A stretch of DNA of 64,000 bases from Clostridia bacterium UC5.1-1C12. Lineage in GTDB: Bacteria > Bacillota_I > Bacilli_A > Erysipelotrichales > Erysipelotrichaceae. The DNA lies in the NCBI GenBank assembly GCA_001305055.1, contig BBZX01000002.1, forward strand, positions 354,385-418,384, read 5' to 3'. A program made the translations under genes and the position numbers. Shown here one piece after another: positions 51,588 through 61,695 of the stretch; position 1 is the first letter of the stretch, and every line of letters starts with the position of its first letter. The notes below the pieces were generated by a model that saw nothing but the letters and a program-made list of their open reading frames with translations, did no database searches and was not told where the DNA came from.

Positions 51588-52153
51588 TCATATTTAGCCA
51601 GCATGGCTGTCAGCGCTTGGCTGTTTAAAGCTGGAAAGGGTATTATCGGCCTTGGCGGAAGCCATGGCCGGATGTTCTTCTCCATCCATAGGACATCGTG
51701 CCAACAGCCGCCTTTATAACCGCTGTTATGGAAGATGCCGATAGACTTATATCCCAGTTTTTGATGCAGGCGGACACTGGCTTCATTAGGAATGGTGATG
51801 CAGCCATAGAGATTCACATAATGCATGCTTTTTAAAACTTCTTCCAGGGCTTGGTAAAGCAAGGTGCCAACCCCCTGACCGTGAACTTCGGATTTCAGAT
51901 AAACGCTTAGCTCAGCATCCCAGTCATAAGCGGCCCGCTCACGCAAACGAGAAGCATAGGCATAACCAATAATTGCTCCATCAGCTTCACACACGAGCCA
52001 TGGAAACTGTGTCAGCTTGTGATGCACACGCTCGACAAATTCTTCATAAGCAGGTACCTCGGTTTCAAAAGTAATCGAGGTTTTTTCAATATAGGGTTTA
52101 TAGATCCTAAATACTTCCTGAATATCTTGATCTTCAATACATCGGATTTTCAT
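51572..52153 (-). CDS. GNAT N-acetyltransferase, phosphinothricin acetyltransferase-like
   Basis: A 193-residue acetyltransferase close in layout to PAT/YncA enzymes: IRCIEDQDIQEVFRIYKPYI, then ASRLRERAAYDWDAELSVYL, the acetyl-CoA loop HGQGVGTLLYQALEE, and GCITIPNEASVRLHQKLGY with WHDVLWMEK. I chose the ATG at 52153 with GGGGAGG 6 bases upstream. Family members acetylate small amines or methionine analogues. The extra C-terminal 25 residues are not part of the domain. Intact; its stop lies inside the bidirectional terminator. Confidence 0.85.
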   Translation of the reverse strand: MKIRCIEDQDIQEVFRIYKPYIEKTSITFETEVPAYEEFVERVHHKLTQFPWLVCEADGAIIGYAYASRLRERAAYDWDAELSVYLKSEVHGQGVGTLLYQALEEVLKSMHYVNLYGCITIPNEASVRLHQKLGYKSIGIFHNSGYKGGCWHDVLWMEKNIRPWLPPRPIIPFPALNSQALTAMLAKYEKMIS

Positions 52154-52205
52154 TTTATGCCTCCCCAATATATTCATTAACATTCAACCATCTCGACTAA
52201 TTCTA

Positions 52206-52990
52206 TCATTCAATCAGTCCAAAATGTTTTAAGGCTTTGGCAATGCCGTCCTCATTCACAGCCGGGCAGACATAATCAGCAGTCGCTTTAGCTTTTTCAT
52301 TTCCATTTGCCATACATACGCCGATTGGCGCGTCCTGAATCATTTCAATATCATTATCAGAATCACCAAAAGCAATATAATCACCATCTAGTCCCCAATA
52401 AGCCATCATTTCACGGCTTGCGGTAGCTTTATTGAAATCGGCCAGCAAAAATCGGCATTGGTTTTAAAAGCAGGCACACATTGAATACCTGGCAATGAAT
52501 CAAATACATGCCAATTAAAACCTTCAGGGGCATAAGCTACAACTGCATTTACTGGCTTGCCGTCCCATGGTTTAATGATTTTCGGTATCGGTACATTAAA
52601 ATGAGCAAATGCACTCAGCATATTTCCATCGGCCTCTTTTAAAATATAATCGCCCTCATCACAAAGAAAACGTACATTCAAATCATATGCTTCTGTTAAT
52701 TGCAGGATTTCTTCAATTTGTTTCAGCGTATAGGTATGAGTATGAATCAGTTCACCCTGCTGATCATAAAAATATCGGCCGCCGCCGCCAATGAAGCCAT
52801 CCCAATCATAATATTCAAAAAGCTTGATATTATTGGCCGTAGACTTTAAACGTCCGGTATTAATACAAATTTTTATCCCTTTTGCGCGAAGTTTATTTAA
52901 TGCCGGCAATAAAGAAGCAGGAAACTGCTTGACAGCATTGTCATACAACGTTCCATCGACATCAAAGAATACAGCTTGAATTGATTTCAT
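52206..52990 (-). CDS. HAD-IIB (Cof-type) sugar phosphatase (frameshifted near 52446)
   Basis: A 261-residue HAD phosphatase. The nucleophile motif is FFDVDGTLYDN, followed by CINTGR (motif II) and the C2 cap. Motif IV is FGDSDND. One T is missing near 52446 in the TTTTT run; corrected, NADFLLADFNKATASREMM joins the halves. I chose the ATG at 52990 (MKSIQAVF) with AAAGGAG upstream; the frame is open to 53071 but those residues are not needed. Substrates are probably sugar phosphates or flavin mononucleotide. It is divergent from the CydDC operon. Confidence 0.85.
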
Positions 52991-53076
52991 AGCATCAGAC
53001 TCCTTTTTTATAAGCATACAGTAAGTAATAAAAAAAGGCAACTGATAAAGGGGAACGCCGATAGGATTCATAGATA

Positions 53077-53129
53077 TTGACCAATTTTGTTAACTGTGGT
53101 AAACTTTATGTTAGTTAACTTTAACTAAC
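53077..53129 (+). promoter_or_regulatory. Promoter with palindromic operator for the CydDC-like operon
   Basis: TTGACC (53077-53082), 17-base spacer, TAAACT (53100-53105). Starting at the transcription start, GTTAGTTAA (53110-53118) and TTAACTAAC (53121-53129) form a perfect 9-bp inverted repeat around CT. This is a textbook position for a repressor of the MarR or TetR type. No matching regulator gene is next to it. Confidence 0.7.
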
Positions 53130-53145
53130 AAAGTGAGGGATCTTG

Positions 53146-54885
53146 ATGATGATTGATAAAAGGCTGCTTGCGGAATCCGGGCATGCGAAGAAATATATTA
53201 TGCAACAGGTTATAGTACAATGGCTTGGCTTGCTGCTGAATATAGGTATTGTTTATACGATGGCTTGGCTGATCAGCAGTGTCTGGCAGCAATCTTTGAC
53301 TGTATCAAGGCTGAATCGGGGAAGTCTTTTTATTCTTGTTTTACTTCTGTTGAGAATGCTGACAACATGGCTTAGTTCTCATTATTCTTATAAAGCCAGC
53401 GAGGATATTAAAGTAAACCTGCGGCTTCGTCTTTATCAAAAACTATTGGCTTTGGGCAGCGGCTATCAGGGTGTCTGTTCGACCAGTGAATTGGTTCAGT
53501 TAAGCAGTGAGGGCTGTGATCAGCTGGAAACGTATTTCGGCCGTTATCTGCCGCAATTCTTTTACAGTATGCTGGCACCGTGTACGTTATTTATCCTGCT
53601 TGTTTTTATTGATTGGAAAAGCGCGTTGGTGCTTTTGATCTGTGTGCCGTTGATTCCTATTTCTATTGTAGCTGTTCAGAAATTCGCTAAAAAACTGCTG
53701 GCTAAATACTGGACTTCTTATACGACGCTCGGTGACAGCTTTTTGGAAAATATGCAAGGCCTGACGACATTAAAAATTTATCAGGCTGACGGCTACAAGA
53801 ACGAAATGATGAATAAGGAAGCCGAGCAGTTCAGAAAGATTACCATGAAGGTGCTGACAATGCAGCTTAACTCGATCAGTGTGATGGATATCGTCGCCTA
53901 TGGCGGGGCGGCAGTTGGCAGCATTACCGCCTTAATCGCTTATGCTAACGGTTCACTCAGCCTTTGGGGCGTGCTTGTTATTTTGATGCTGTCTGCAGAA
54001 TTCTTTCTGCCGTTAAGACTGCTTGGTTCTTTCTTCCATATTGCGATGAATGGAATCGCAGCAAGTGAAAAACTATTTAAAATTCTGGATTATGAGATCG
54101 CAGCACAGCCATCAGGCAAGCTTGATAATGCGCCGGTTTCGATTCAGCTCAAGCATGTGAATTTTTCATATGATGAAGACCGCCGGATCTTAAAAGATAT
54201 CAATATGGAGATCCAAGCCGGTCAGTTTGCGGCTGTTGTGGGAGAAAGCGGCAGCGGCAAGAGTACATTGGCAAGCTTATTAATGGGACTTAAAAAAAGT
54301 TCATCAGGCTTGATTTTATTTAATAATCAAAACCGGGAAACGCTGAACGATACTGAATTTTGGAAACATGTCACCTATGTCGGCCATGAATGTGTCTTGT
54401 TTAAGGGCAGCGTTCGGGACAATCTGACAATGGGGAAAACAATTGATGACGAAGTATTATCGGCTGTTTTAAAGCAGGTTCAGCTCTATGATTTTATCAT
54501 GAGTCAGCAAGGCCTTGATACACAGCTTCTGGAGCAGGCTTCTAATTTGTCCGGCGGTCAGCGCCAGCGTTTAGGCTTGGCGAGAGCCTTGCTTAAGGAC
54601 AGTGAAATCTATCTGTTTGATGAAGCTACCAGCAGTATTGATGTCGAGAGTGAGGATGCTATCCTGCATGTAATTCGTACGTTAGCTAAAACTAAAACTG
54701 TAATTATGATTACCCATCGGCTGGCAAATGTAAAAGACTGCGATATCGTCTATGTGATGCAAGATGGCCGCATCGCAGAAGCCGGCAGTCATGAAACGCT
54801 GCTTGCGAATCAGTCGGTCTATGCGCAATATTATCAGAAGCAGCAAGAACTCGAGGCATTTACAAAGGAGGCAGATCATGAGTAA
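53146..54885 (+). CDS. cydD: CydD-like ABC transporter (thiol/haem exporter subunit)
   Basis: A 579-residue fused permease-ATPase. Six helices with the N-terminal IDKRLLAESGHAKKYIMQQV, typical of CydD, and the loop ENMQGLTTLKIYQADGYKNE. The ATPase domain has Walker A GESGSGKST, signature LSGGQRQR and Walker B YLFDEATSSID. CydDC exports cysteine/glutathione and binds haem; in Firmicutes the pair is often near cytochrome bd, but no cydAB genes are seen here. I chose the ATG at 53146. Overlaps cydC by 8 bases. Intact. Confidence 0.82.
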   Translation: MMIDKRLLAESGHAKKYIMQQVIVQWLGLLLNIGIVYTMAWLISSVWQQSLTVSRLNRGSLFILVLLLLRMLTTWLSSHYSYKASEDIKVNLRLRLYQKLLALGSGYQGVCSTSELVQLSSEGCDQLETYFGRYLPQFFYSMLAPCTLFILLVFIDWKSALVLLICVPLIPISIVAVQKFAKKLLAKYWTSYTTLGDSFLENMQGLTTLKIYQADGYKNEMMNKEAEQFRKITMKVLTMQLNSISVMDIVAYGGAAVGSITALIAYANGSLSLWGVLVILMLSAEFFLPLRLLGSFFHIAMNGIAASEKLFKILDYEIAAQPSGKLDNAPVSIQLKHVNFSYDEDRRILKDINMEIQAGQFAAVVGESGSGKSTLASLLMGLKKSSSGLILFNNQNRETLNDTEFWKHVTYVGHECVLFKGSVRDNLTMGKTIDDEVLSAVLKQVQLYDFIMSQQGLDTQLLEQASNLSGGQRQRLGLARALLKDSEIYLFDEATSSIDVESEDAILHVIRTLAKTKTVIMITHRLANVKDCDIVYVMQDGRIAEAGSHETLLANQSVYAQYYQKQQELEAFTKEADHE

Positions 54886-56518
54886 TTTCAAAGTCATGCG
54901 TAAAATGATTACGCTTGTGGCACCGCTGAGCGGCGTGATGTGCATCGCCGTATTAATGGGTGTCATCGGTTATCTGTGTGCCATCTTCATACCGGTTTTG
55001 GCAGTAACTATCGCTGCCGATCTTGGCTTTCATTCACTGGATCTAACGATGCCTTTTCTGATTTTGATCCTATTAGCTGTATTGCGCGGCATTCTGCATT
55101 ATCTGGAACAGGCGTGCAATCATTACATTGCTTTCAAACTGCTTGCCTTGATCCGTGATAAAGTGTTTAAAGCATTGCGCAAGCTGGCACCGGCGAAGCT
55201 GGAGGGCCGTGACAAAGGTGAATTGATCGCCCTGATCACCAATGACATTGAACTGCTTGAAGTATTTTATGCCCATACGATCTCCCCGATTCTGATTGCC
55301 CTGCTTTGCGGTATCGTTCTGCTTTATTTATTTTACAGCGTTCATCCGCTCTTTGCCCTGATTGCCTTGATTGCATACTTGCTGGTCAGTATTGCCATCC
55401 CTCTCGTTGTCACCAAGCTGGGAAAGGCAGCCGGTGATAGGGTTCGCGGCAGAATATCAGCACTAAGCGGATATTTGCTTGCATCCCTGCGCGGCATGCT
55501 TGAAATCCTGCAGTTTGGCAATGGTGAACAGCGGCTTGAGGGCATACGTTCACAAAGTGAAGAGGTAAATCAGCTGCAGAAAAAGCTCAAAGATATCGAA
55601 GGCCTATCCCAATCGTTAGGCAACTTCGTTGTAGTAGCAGCTGCGTTATGCACGCTTTATGCAGCGCTGAATCTGGTGCTTAATCATGATTTGTCATTCA
55701 CCGGTGCTATTTTTGCTTTCATTTTAATGTTTTCAAGCTTTGGCCCCTTTTTGGCCCTGTCAAGTCTGTCCAATAATCTGTTAGTTACGCTGGCCAGCGG
55801 CAGACGCGTACTCTCACTGCTTGAAGAAAAACCACAGGTTTTTGATATTGAAGGCAAAGCGCAAGCTGAATATGGCAGCATTCATGTGGATCATATTGCC
55901 TTTGCTTATGATCAGGAAATGATTCTTAATGATGTCAGTCTCGATTTTGATGAAAATAAAATTATCGGCATTCATGGCAAAAGCGGCAGCGGCAAGTCAA
56001 CCTTACTGAAGCTCTTGATGCGTTTTTGGGAAATTCAGAAAGGCGGCATCAGCATTGGTTCTCGGCCGCTGAATACGATCAATACAGAAGATCTGCGACG
56101 TATGGAAAGCTATGCGACCCAAGAAACCGTCTTGTTTCACGATTCGATTGAGAATAATCTGCGCATTGCCAAGCTTGACGCAAGCCATGAGGAAATCGTT
56201 TCAGCTTGTAAGAAAGCGAGTATCCATGAATTTATAGAATCATTGCCGCAGGGGTATCAGACACCGGTTGCGGAGCTGGGCAGCTCACTGTCCGGCGGGG
56301 AACGTCAGCGTATTGGCATAGCCCGAACCTTCCTGCACAATTCAGACTGCATTTTGCTTGATGAGCCCACCAGTAATTTAGACGCATTAAATGAAGCGAT
56401 TATTTTAAAATCATTGGCTGCCTGCACAGATAAAACAATTATCCTGGTATCACACCGCAAATCAACACTAAAGGCGGCCTCGAAAATTATTGAAATGGAA
56501 AGCGGGCGGGTGAGCTGA
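54878..56518 (+). CDS. cydC: CydC-like ABC transporter subunit
   Basis: A 546-residue permease-ATPase partner of the CydD-like protein. Helices run from about residue 15 to 300; the family loop SLRGMLEILQFGNGEQRLE is present. The ATPase has Walker A GKSGSGKST, the Q loop ESYATQETVLF, signature LSGGERQR and Walker B ILLDEPTSNLD. AAAGGAGG precedes the ATG at 54878, which overlaps the cydD stop. The stop overlaps the next start as TGATG, so translation is coupled. Intact. Confidence 0.85.
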   Translation: MSNFKVMRKMITLVAPLSGVMCIAVLMGVIGYLCAIFIPVLAVTIAADLGFHSLDLTMPFLILILLAVLRGILHYLEQACNHYIAFKLLALIRDKVFKALRKLAPAKLEGRDKGELIALITNDIELLEVFYAHTISPILIALLCGIVLLYLFYSVHPLFALIALIAYLLVSIAIPLVVTKLGKAAGDRVRGRISALSGYLLASLRGMLEILQFGNGEQRLEGIRSQSEEVNQLQKKLKDIEGLSQSLGNFVVVAAALCTLYAALNLVLNHDLSFTGAIFAFILMFSSFGPFLALSSLSNNLLVTLASGRRVLSLLEEKPQVFDIEGKAQAEYGSIHVDHIAFAYDQEMILNDVSLDFDENKIIGIHGKSGSGKSTLLKLLMRFWEIQKGGISIGSRPLNTINTEDLRRMESYATQETVLFHDSIENNLRIAKLDASHEEIVSACKKASIHEFIESLPQGYQTPVAELGSSLSGGERQRIGIARTFLHNSDCILLDEPTSNLDALNEAIILKSLAACTDKTIILVSHRKSTLKAASKIIEMESGRVS

Positions 56519-56834
56519 TGACAATTGCAGAGAAAAGGGCGTCGGAGAAACAAGTTGTTGAGCTGATGATCAAAAGCTATTGTAAGCATACCCATCATGA
56601 AAAGCAGCTGTGCGCCTCATGTCAAGACTTGCTGCTTTATGCCTATCAACGTATAGATTGCTGTCCGTTTATGGCTGCTAAGACGTTTTGCAGCAGCTGT
56701 AAGGTTCATTGCTATAGTTTAGAGAAACGATCACAGATCAGAGAAGTCATGAAAAAAGCGGCTGGCGGATGCTGTTTCATCATCCGTTTCTGCTGCTTAA
56801 ACATGGCCTCTCATCAAGAAGGAGACAAAAATGA
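56518..56834 (+). CDS. Nitrous oxide-stimulated promoter family protein (frameshifted near 56771)
   Basis: A 105-residue cysteine-rich protein of the PF11756-type family: VVELMIKSYCKHTHH, then CASCQDLLLYAYQRIDCCPF and FCSSCKVHCYSLEKRSQIREV. One G is missing near 56771; corrected, GGMLFHHPFLLLKHGLSSRR ends at TGA 56832-56834 and fits the family. The eight or so paired cysteines suggest a metal or cluster. Family function is unknown despite its name. It is translationally coupled to the CydC-like gene and to the next gene (ATGA overlap). Confidence 0.85.
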
Positions 56835-57205
56835 AAATATTCTACATGGTTTTCGGCACAATTTCATTAATTTTAGGAGCAATCGGTATCGTACTGCCAA
56901 TCTTGCCGACCACACCCTTTTTGCTGCTGGCAGCATTCTGTTTCACTAAATCTTCAAAACGTATGCATTATTGGTTATGCAGCACATCACTTTATCAAAA
57001 GCATTTGGACAGTTATGTTCAGCATCGGGCAATGACTTTAAAAACAAAGCTCAGTATTTTGATTCCGGCAAGCATTATGCTCCTATTCCCATTGATTCTG
57101 GTCGATCATATACTTATGCGTTTATTTATTACCGGCTTACTTCTTTTTAAATATTGGTACTTCTTTTTCTGTATTAAAACGATCCAAGTGGAAACTGCTG
57201 AATAG
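56831..57205 (+). CDS. DUF454 (YbaN-like) membrane protein
   Basis: A 124-residue small membrane protein: FGTISLILGAIGIVLPILPT is the DUF454 signature (LPxLPTTPFLLLAAFCF), with a C-terminal helix pair. AGAAGGAGA precedes the ATG; it overlaps the previous gene by 4 bases. The family is often next to CydDC-like or haem-related genes. Role unknown. Intact; last gene of the operon. Confidence 0.85.
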   Translation: MKIFYMVFGTISLILGAIGIVLPILPTTPFLLLAAFCFTKSSKRMHYWLCSTSLYQKHLDSYVQHRAMTLKTKLSILIPASIMLLFPLILVDHILMRLFITGLLLFKYWYFFFCIKTIQVETAE

Positions 57206-57256
57206 AACTACAAGCACCGGCCTTATCTGTGATATAATAAATCCGAGGTGCAGTGA

Positions 57257-58274
57257 ATGGAAAGAAATAACAATAATTTAATTGATTTATTAAAATATAT
57301 ATGCGCAATATTGGTCGTAGCTGTCCATGTAAATCCATTAAAGGATCTGTCAGAATGGGCTAATTTTGTTGTGATTAATATCTTTGGCCGGGTAGCGGTG
57401 CCGTTCTTTTTTGTCTGTGCCGGTTACTTTATTGCCAATAATCTAAAAAACGCGGGGATGGTTATATTAAAGATTATATGATTTCTTTAATGAAAACATA
57501 TATTATTTGGAGCATCATTTATTTACCTTTCGGTATCTTATGGGTACAGAGCAATTTAGATATTCCAATTATTCTTTATCCGATAGCATTGATCTACGCG
57601 TTTTTTAATGTCGGAACGTTCTATCATTTATGGTATGTACCGGCATTGGTCTTTTCTGTGCTGGTTACTTTCTTTTATACTAAAAATTCAGCCTGCGTTC
57701 TTTGTTCATTTGGAGTTTGATTCTGTATACGATCGGTGCCGCTGAAACTTATAACGCTTATCTTGATCCAGCGCTGCAGTCCATCGTCGCCTCTTATATG
57801 GGAATCTTTTTCACAACCCGCAACGGCTTGTTTTACGGCATGATTTTTGTTGTTATCGGTTTTATTGCCGCTCAGGATAACTGGCTGACAAGGTTTAAAA
57901 AGAATGGCTTGGCTTTCTTTATCTGCTTTTCGATGCTGATATTCGAAGCTTTCCGAATGGTTAATACCGATGGTTATGATTTTAACTTCTTATTTATGCT
58001 GGTGCCCTTATCTTATTTCATGTTTCAATGGGCAAGAGCGGTAAACTATCATCGTGACTGCCGCAAGCTGAGAGATCTAGGCAGCTTATATTATTTTACG
58101 CATGTGATGTTTATTGATTTGATACCGATGGGCTTAGGCTTGATTCATCAGGAGCAGCTGTTTAACAGCGGTTTGTTCCGTTTCGTAAGCGTCATGCTTT
58201 GTACCCATGGCTTATCCATGCTGATAATCATGATCAGAAAATTCTTCAAACATCGACAGCTTTCGACACAATAA
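57257..58274 (+). CDS. Acyltransferase family 3 membrane protein (two frameshifts)
   Basis: A 339-residue polytopic membrane O-acyltransferase. The start NNLIDLLKYICAILVVAVHV has the conserved Arg/His region of the family, and RVAVPFFFVCAGYF follows. One A is missing near 57460 (corrected NNLKKRGDGYIKDYMISLMK) and one C near 57698 (corrected LRSLFIWSLILYTIG). The final helices include YYFTHVMFIDLIP. It resembles cell-wall or polysaccharide acetylases of Firmicutes (also the membrane part of VanT), but no racemase domain is present. Acceptor unknown. Confidence 0.82.
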
Positions 58275-58284
58275 GACAAAATCT

Positions 58285-58302
58285 GCAGCTCAGCTGCTTT
58301 TT
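58285..58302. terminator. Terminator after acyltransferase gene
   Basis: GCAGC, loop TCA, GCTGC, then TTTTT; between convergent genes. Confidence 0.7.
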
Positions 58303-58307
58303 ATTTG

Positions 58308-58730
58308 TTAATCATAACGGCGGTACTCAGCTTTGTGAATCGAAAATAAGGAGAGGGAAATGATCAGTAATTCAATTATGGCGAATATTACCGAGCAGCT
58401 TAAATGCGGCCAACCCAAGGTCAGTATCCAGCCAAATGCAGCAGCGCACAGTCCGAGCCGCCGATCAAAAATATGCCCCATAAAGGAATGGTGTGTGAAA
58501 TCAGGATAATCGGTTTGCTTACCCATTATTTTAAAGACTGCCCGCAGCAGGAGGACACATAATGCGAGATTGCATAATTCACTGATCCAAGGTGAGAGCC
58601 CATATTCATTAAAAATCAATTTATCAGCAGTGCCATAAATCCCAAAGCGGCTTTAGCGTACATTGATAAAACGCATAATACAAGTAAATCTGATGGTATC
58701 AGCAGCATAAGCGATAATTCTTAATTTCAT
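58308..58730 (-). pseudogene. Small membrane protein with in-frame TAA at 58653-58655
   Basis: From the ATG at 58730 (AAAGGAG 9 bases upstream) 25 codons read MKLRIIAYAADTIRFTCIMR and end at TAA. The same frame continues as SRFGIYGTADKLIFNEYGLS and then three hydrophobic helices (LALCVLLLRAVFKIM; LCAAAFGWILTL; VIFAIIELLIISLSLFSI). Both parts look like one protein of 140 residues. The TAA may be a base error for a tyrosine codon or a true nonsense mutation. Family not recognised. Confidence 0.5.
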
Positions 58731-58859
58731 ATCCATATTCTCCTTTACCTAAATTATAGTGAAAAATCATCATCATACTAATGCTTATTCGTATTTTTCT
58801 GATTCTTTTGTTTCATTTTTACCAAACCCTGCCTAAAACTAATAAAAAAGTAAATAATG

Positions 58860-58889
58860 TTGATAAATAGGGACTTTTTGTATTATAAT
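58860..58889 (+). promoter_or_regulatory. Promoter of the fruK-type gene
   Basis: TTGATA (58860-58865), 18-base spacer, TATAAT (58884-58889), 40 bases before the ATG. Confidence 0.6.
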
Positions 58890-58928
58890 GGTAACTACGT
58901 TAAGAGTTGTGAAAAAGGGGCGGTACAT

Positions 58929-59864
58929 ATGATCGTGACAGTAACATTAAATCCGGCGGTTGATAAGGTAGCCCGTCTGGATGCAATTAGGGAGTATGAA
59001 ATAAATCGTCTTAGCAAGGTTGAGAGTGATGCGGGCGGTAAGGGAATCAATGTATCACGGACGATTAAGGCTTTGCATTCAGTTTCTATTGCGACGGGTT
59101 TTTTAGGCGGCAGCGGCGGTAATTTTATCGATTGTCTGCTTCAGCGTGAAGAGATTGAAAGTCATATGATTCAGATTATCGGCAATACACGCAATAATTT
59201 GAAAATCGTTGACGTGGATAATCAAATGACAGAATTTAATGAAGAGGGGCCTTTTATCCTGCAGAGTGAGCAGGATGAATTGTTTGATTATTTACGCGGC
59301 TGTTTAGATGGTGAATGCATATTGATTCTCTCAGGCAGTATGCCAAAGGGAATGTCGCGTTCCACTTACAGCCGATTGATTGAAATGGCGAAGGAAAATG
59401 GCTCAGTGGTTATTTTAGATACGACATACCGCCATCTTGCAGACAGCATTGAGGCTAAACCGGCAATTGTCAAGGCCAGTCCCGATGAATTGCGGCAGCT
59501 GTATACTATTGATCATGAATTAAGTGAAGCTGAGCTGATTCAATGCGGTAAACGGATGATTGAAGACTATGATTTACAGATGGGCATTACGCTTGTACAT
59601 CAGCAATGTGCTTATGTATTTACTGCCAGTAATGTATTTAAGACTGATTTTCCTGATGTCGATGTGAAAACCAGCGTCGGTGCCGGGGATGCCTTTGTGG
59701 CGGGTTTTGCGGTTGGCATGGAACAAAACGCAGATATACATGAAGTCATTCAATTAGCCAGCGGCTGTTATACAGCGGCAATGCTCAGCAAGAACGCGCA
59801 TCCTACTGATATCCATACGATAAAGGAATGGGCAGGCAGGGCTGAAATTATAGAAATTAAATAG
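58929..59864 (+). CDS. fruK: PfkB-family hexose kinase, 1-phosphofructokinase-like
   Basis: A 311-residue kinase of the FruK/LacC branch: MIVTVTLNPAVDK at the start, AGGKGINVSRTIKALH, and the catalytic SVGAGDAFVAGFAVG near the end. It would phosphorylate fructose-1-phosphate or tagatose-6-phosphate. I chose the ATG at 58929 with AAGGGGCGG upstream; the frame is open from 58857. No fruA or lacABD genes are adjacent, so the exact substrate is open. Intact, with its own promoter and terminator. Confidence 0.85.
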   Translation: MIVTVTLNPAVDKVARLDAIREYEINRLSKVESDAGGKGINVSRTIKALHSVSIATGFLGGSGGNFIDCLLQREEIESHMIQIIGNTRNNLKIVDVDNQMTEFNEEGPFILQSEQDELFDYLRGCLDGECILILSGSMPKGMSRSTYSRLIEMAKENGSVVILDTTYRHLADSIEAKPAIVKASPDELRQLYTIDHELSEAELIQCGKRMIEDYDLQMGITLVHQQCAYVFTASNVFKTDFPDVDVKTSVGAGDAFVAGFAVGMEQNADIHEVIQLASGCYTAAMLSKNAHPTDIHTIKEWAGRAEIIEIK

Positions 59865-59885
59865 CGGATCTGAGGATCCGTTTTT
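59865..59885 (+). terminator. Terminator of fruK-type gene
   Basis: CGGATC, loop TGAG, GATCCG, then TTTTT, directly after the stop. Confidence 0.85.
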
Positions 59886-59900
59886 ATGTGTGCACTAAAA

Positions 59901-59941
59901 AAGCTGCGGGTTGAAGGCAATTACGCCGTCAGCCGCAGCTT
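59901..59941 (-). terminator. Terminator of the CAP-domain protein gene
   Basis: AAGCTGCGG (59901-59909) pairs with CCGCAGCTT (59933-59941); on the minus strand TTTTAGTG follows. Confidence 0.75.
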
Positions 59942-59948
59942 AAATTTA

Positions 59949-61123
59949 TTAACCAATCAATACACCGCACCACATACCGTTGTAATAACCGATACCGATC
60001 GATGTATAACGGCCGCTCATTAATGATGACCAATGAGCCGGTGATGACATCCACCAATTCAGCGCCGCTGAAGGGGTTGTGCCAGCATATGTAAGAACTT
60101 CGCCGGCTGTGTTATAGCCTACGCCATAAGCATCAAGAGCCGTAGAGAAATATGTACCATTAGGCCGATAATGCGATACGTAACCGCTGGCTTCCGCAGC
60201 TCTTAATTGAGCGGCAGCACCGAGGTTTCCAGTATCCATTGTCAGTGACCCCAGTCCGTAGGATGCACGGTAGGAGTTAATCAGATTAGCAAGTTCGTAA
60301 ATTGAACCGCTAGTATTAGCACCGGCAGAATAAGATGCGAACGCTGTGTTATAAGTTGCAAGGCGGGAAACGGCTTCCTTTTCCTTGACAGCGATATATA
60401 AGTATTCGGTTGCCGTATTGCCGCTGGAATCAGTTGCCGTATAAATACCGGTATAATGACCGCCGTTATTGATATCCAAATCATTCGGATCAAATTCCCA
60501 TTCAGTAATCAGGCCGTCAGCGTTATCCCAAATATAATCGACCCATTCTTCCGGAACGATTTCTTCACCGTTATCGAGGAGGATTTCACTGGTAGTTAAA
60601 TGAATTTCCGGTGCAACGGTATCCTTAACATCAATTTCAACGGTAAAATTATGTTTGATATTCGTATCCATTTTTTCAATCGGCTCGGTTTCATTCGTAG
60701 CCAGAATCATCGCCGGATTTACATTGCTGGCACCCTGATCATAAACAGTCAGAGTTCCTGTTTGTTCACCTAGTTTATCAAAATCTAAATCGGTTTCAAT
60801 AATAAGCGAGTCAATCGCATATGTAGATTTTGATAAATCAGCTGACTCGATTTTTTTTGCTTCCGCAACCTGCGAATAGCCATCCTTGAATACTACATCA
60901 AGAATTTTGCCGACGGAAATAGCTTCTTTATCTACCTCGACTTCGGCAGGTTTGTTGTTCAGCGGCTTACTTTCAACAGGAGCCGCAGCTTTGATTTTCA
61001 TCACATTAGAGCTTAAATGTGGAAATAGTGAGACGCTGTCAGCGGCAAACCCTATGGTAAAGGTAAAACCCGCTGTCAGAAAGATACATGTTTTTTGATA
61101 AATGTCTTTCTAAAAGTATGCAT
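59949..61123 (-). CDS. Secreted CAP (SCP/PR-1) domain protein (frameshifted near 61093)
   Basis: A 391-residue exported protein. The ATG at 61123 follows GGAGG. One A is missing in the run near 61093; corrected, it begins MHTFRKTFIKKTCIFLTAGF, a signal peptide. A middle DUF5011-type beta domain (TVAPEIHLTTSEILLDNGEE; TATDSSGNTATEYLYIAV) leads to a C-terminal CAP domain at about 260-391: LANLINSYRASYGLGSLTMD, QLRAAEASGYVSHYRPNG, GEVLTYAGTTPSAALNWWMS and the final HWSSLMSGRYTSIGIGYY. CAP proteins in bacteria are extracellular and of uncertain biochemistry. It ends with its own terminator. Confidence 0.83.
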
Positions 61124-61216
61124 AAATCAACCTCCAGACCTTCACTGCACTTCCAATTCTAACAAATTTCTTAAGAAATGTAAAACAATCACATGATTTC
61201 ACAAATTCTTAACCGG

Positions 61217-61609
61217 TTATTCAGCTGCCATAAAATCACTCAAGGCACGGATTATCGGTTCATCCGATGTGTGAAAGTGCTTATATCAATGGCGCTGGGA
61301 AGCAGCCATGCGCCATGGCTATGAACGCTTAATAGGATTTCACCTTCCAGAATCTGACAGGCATAAGCTGTAACGATAAGGGGTAATTCCTTCGTCTTAT
61401 CCTCAATCGTGCATAGTCTTTTTAAGACTTTTAGCTTTTATAGAAAGTTCTTCTTCAAGCTCTCGAATGACAGCTTCCTCTTGACTTTCGCCATTTTCTA
61501 CCTTACCGCCGGGGAATTCCCACAGACCGGCATCCTTACCCAGCCGCCGAGCGATGAAAACCCGATCATTTTCAATCAGACAGCCGCAGACAATTTGCAG
61601 TTGATCCAT
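61217..61609 (-). CDS. Nudix hydrolase, MutT type (two frameshifts)
   Basis: A 130-residue MutT-like protein. It starts LQIVCGCLIENDRVFIARR, and the Nudix box is GGKVENGESQEEAVIRELEEEL, 22 residues by position 34-55. One extra A near 61433 (corrected IKAKVLKRLCTIEDKTKE) and a missing base near 61280 (corrected HFHTSDEPIIRALSDFMAAE, ending at 61217) restore the usual length. It would hydrolyse oxidised nucleotides such as 8-oxo-dGTP. Divergent from the ECF gene. Confidence 0.82.
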
Positions 61610-61695
61610 ACTATCACCAAATCAATTGTATCAGGAACCGTACGCATTGTGAAGAGAATTAAATTATGATATTCTATTGTCTATGAGGTGAGGGA

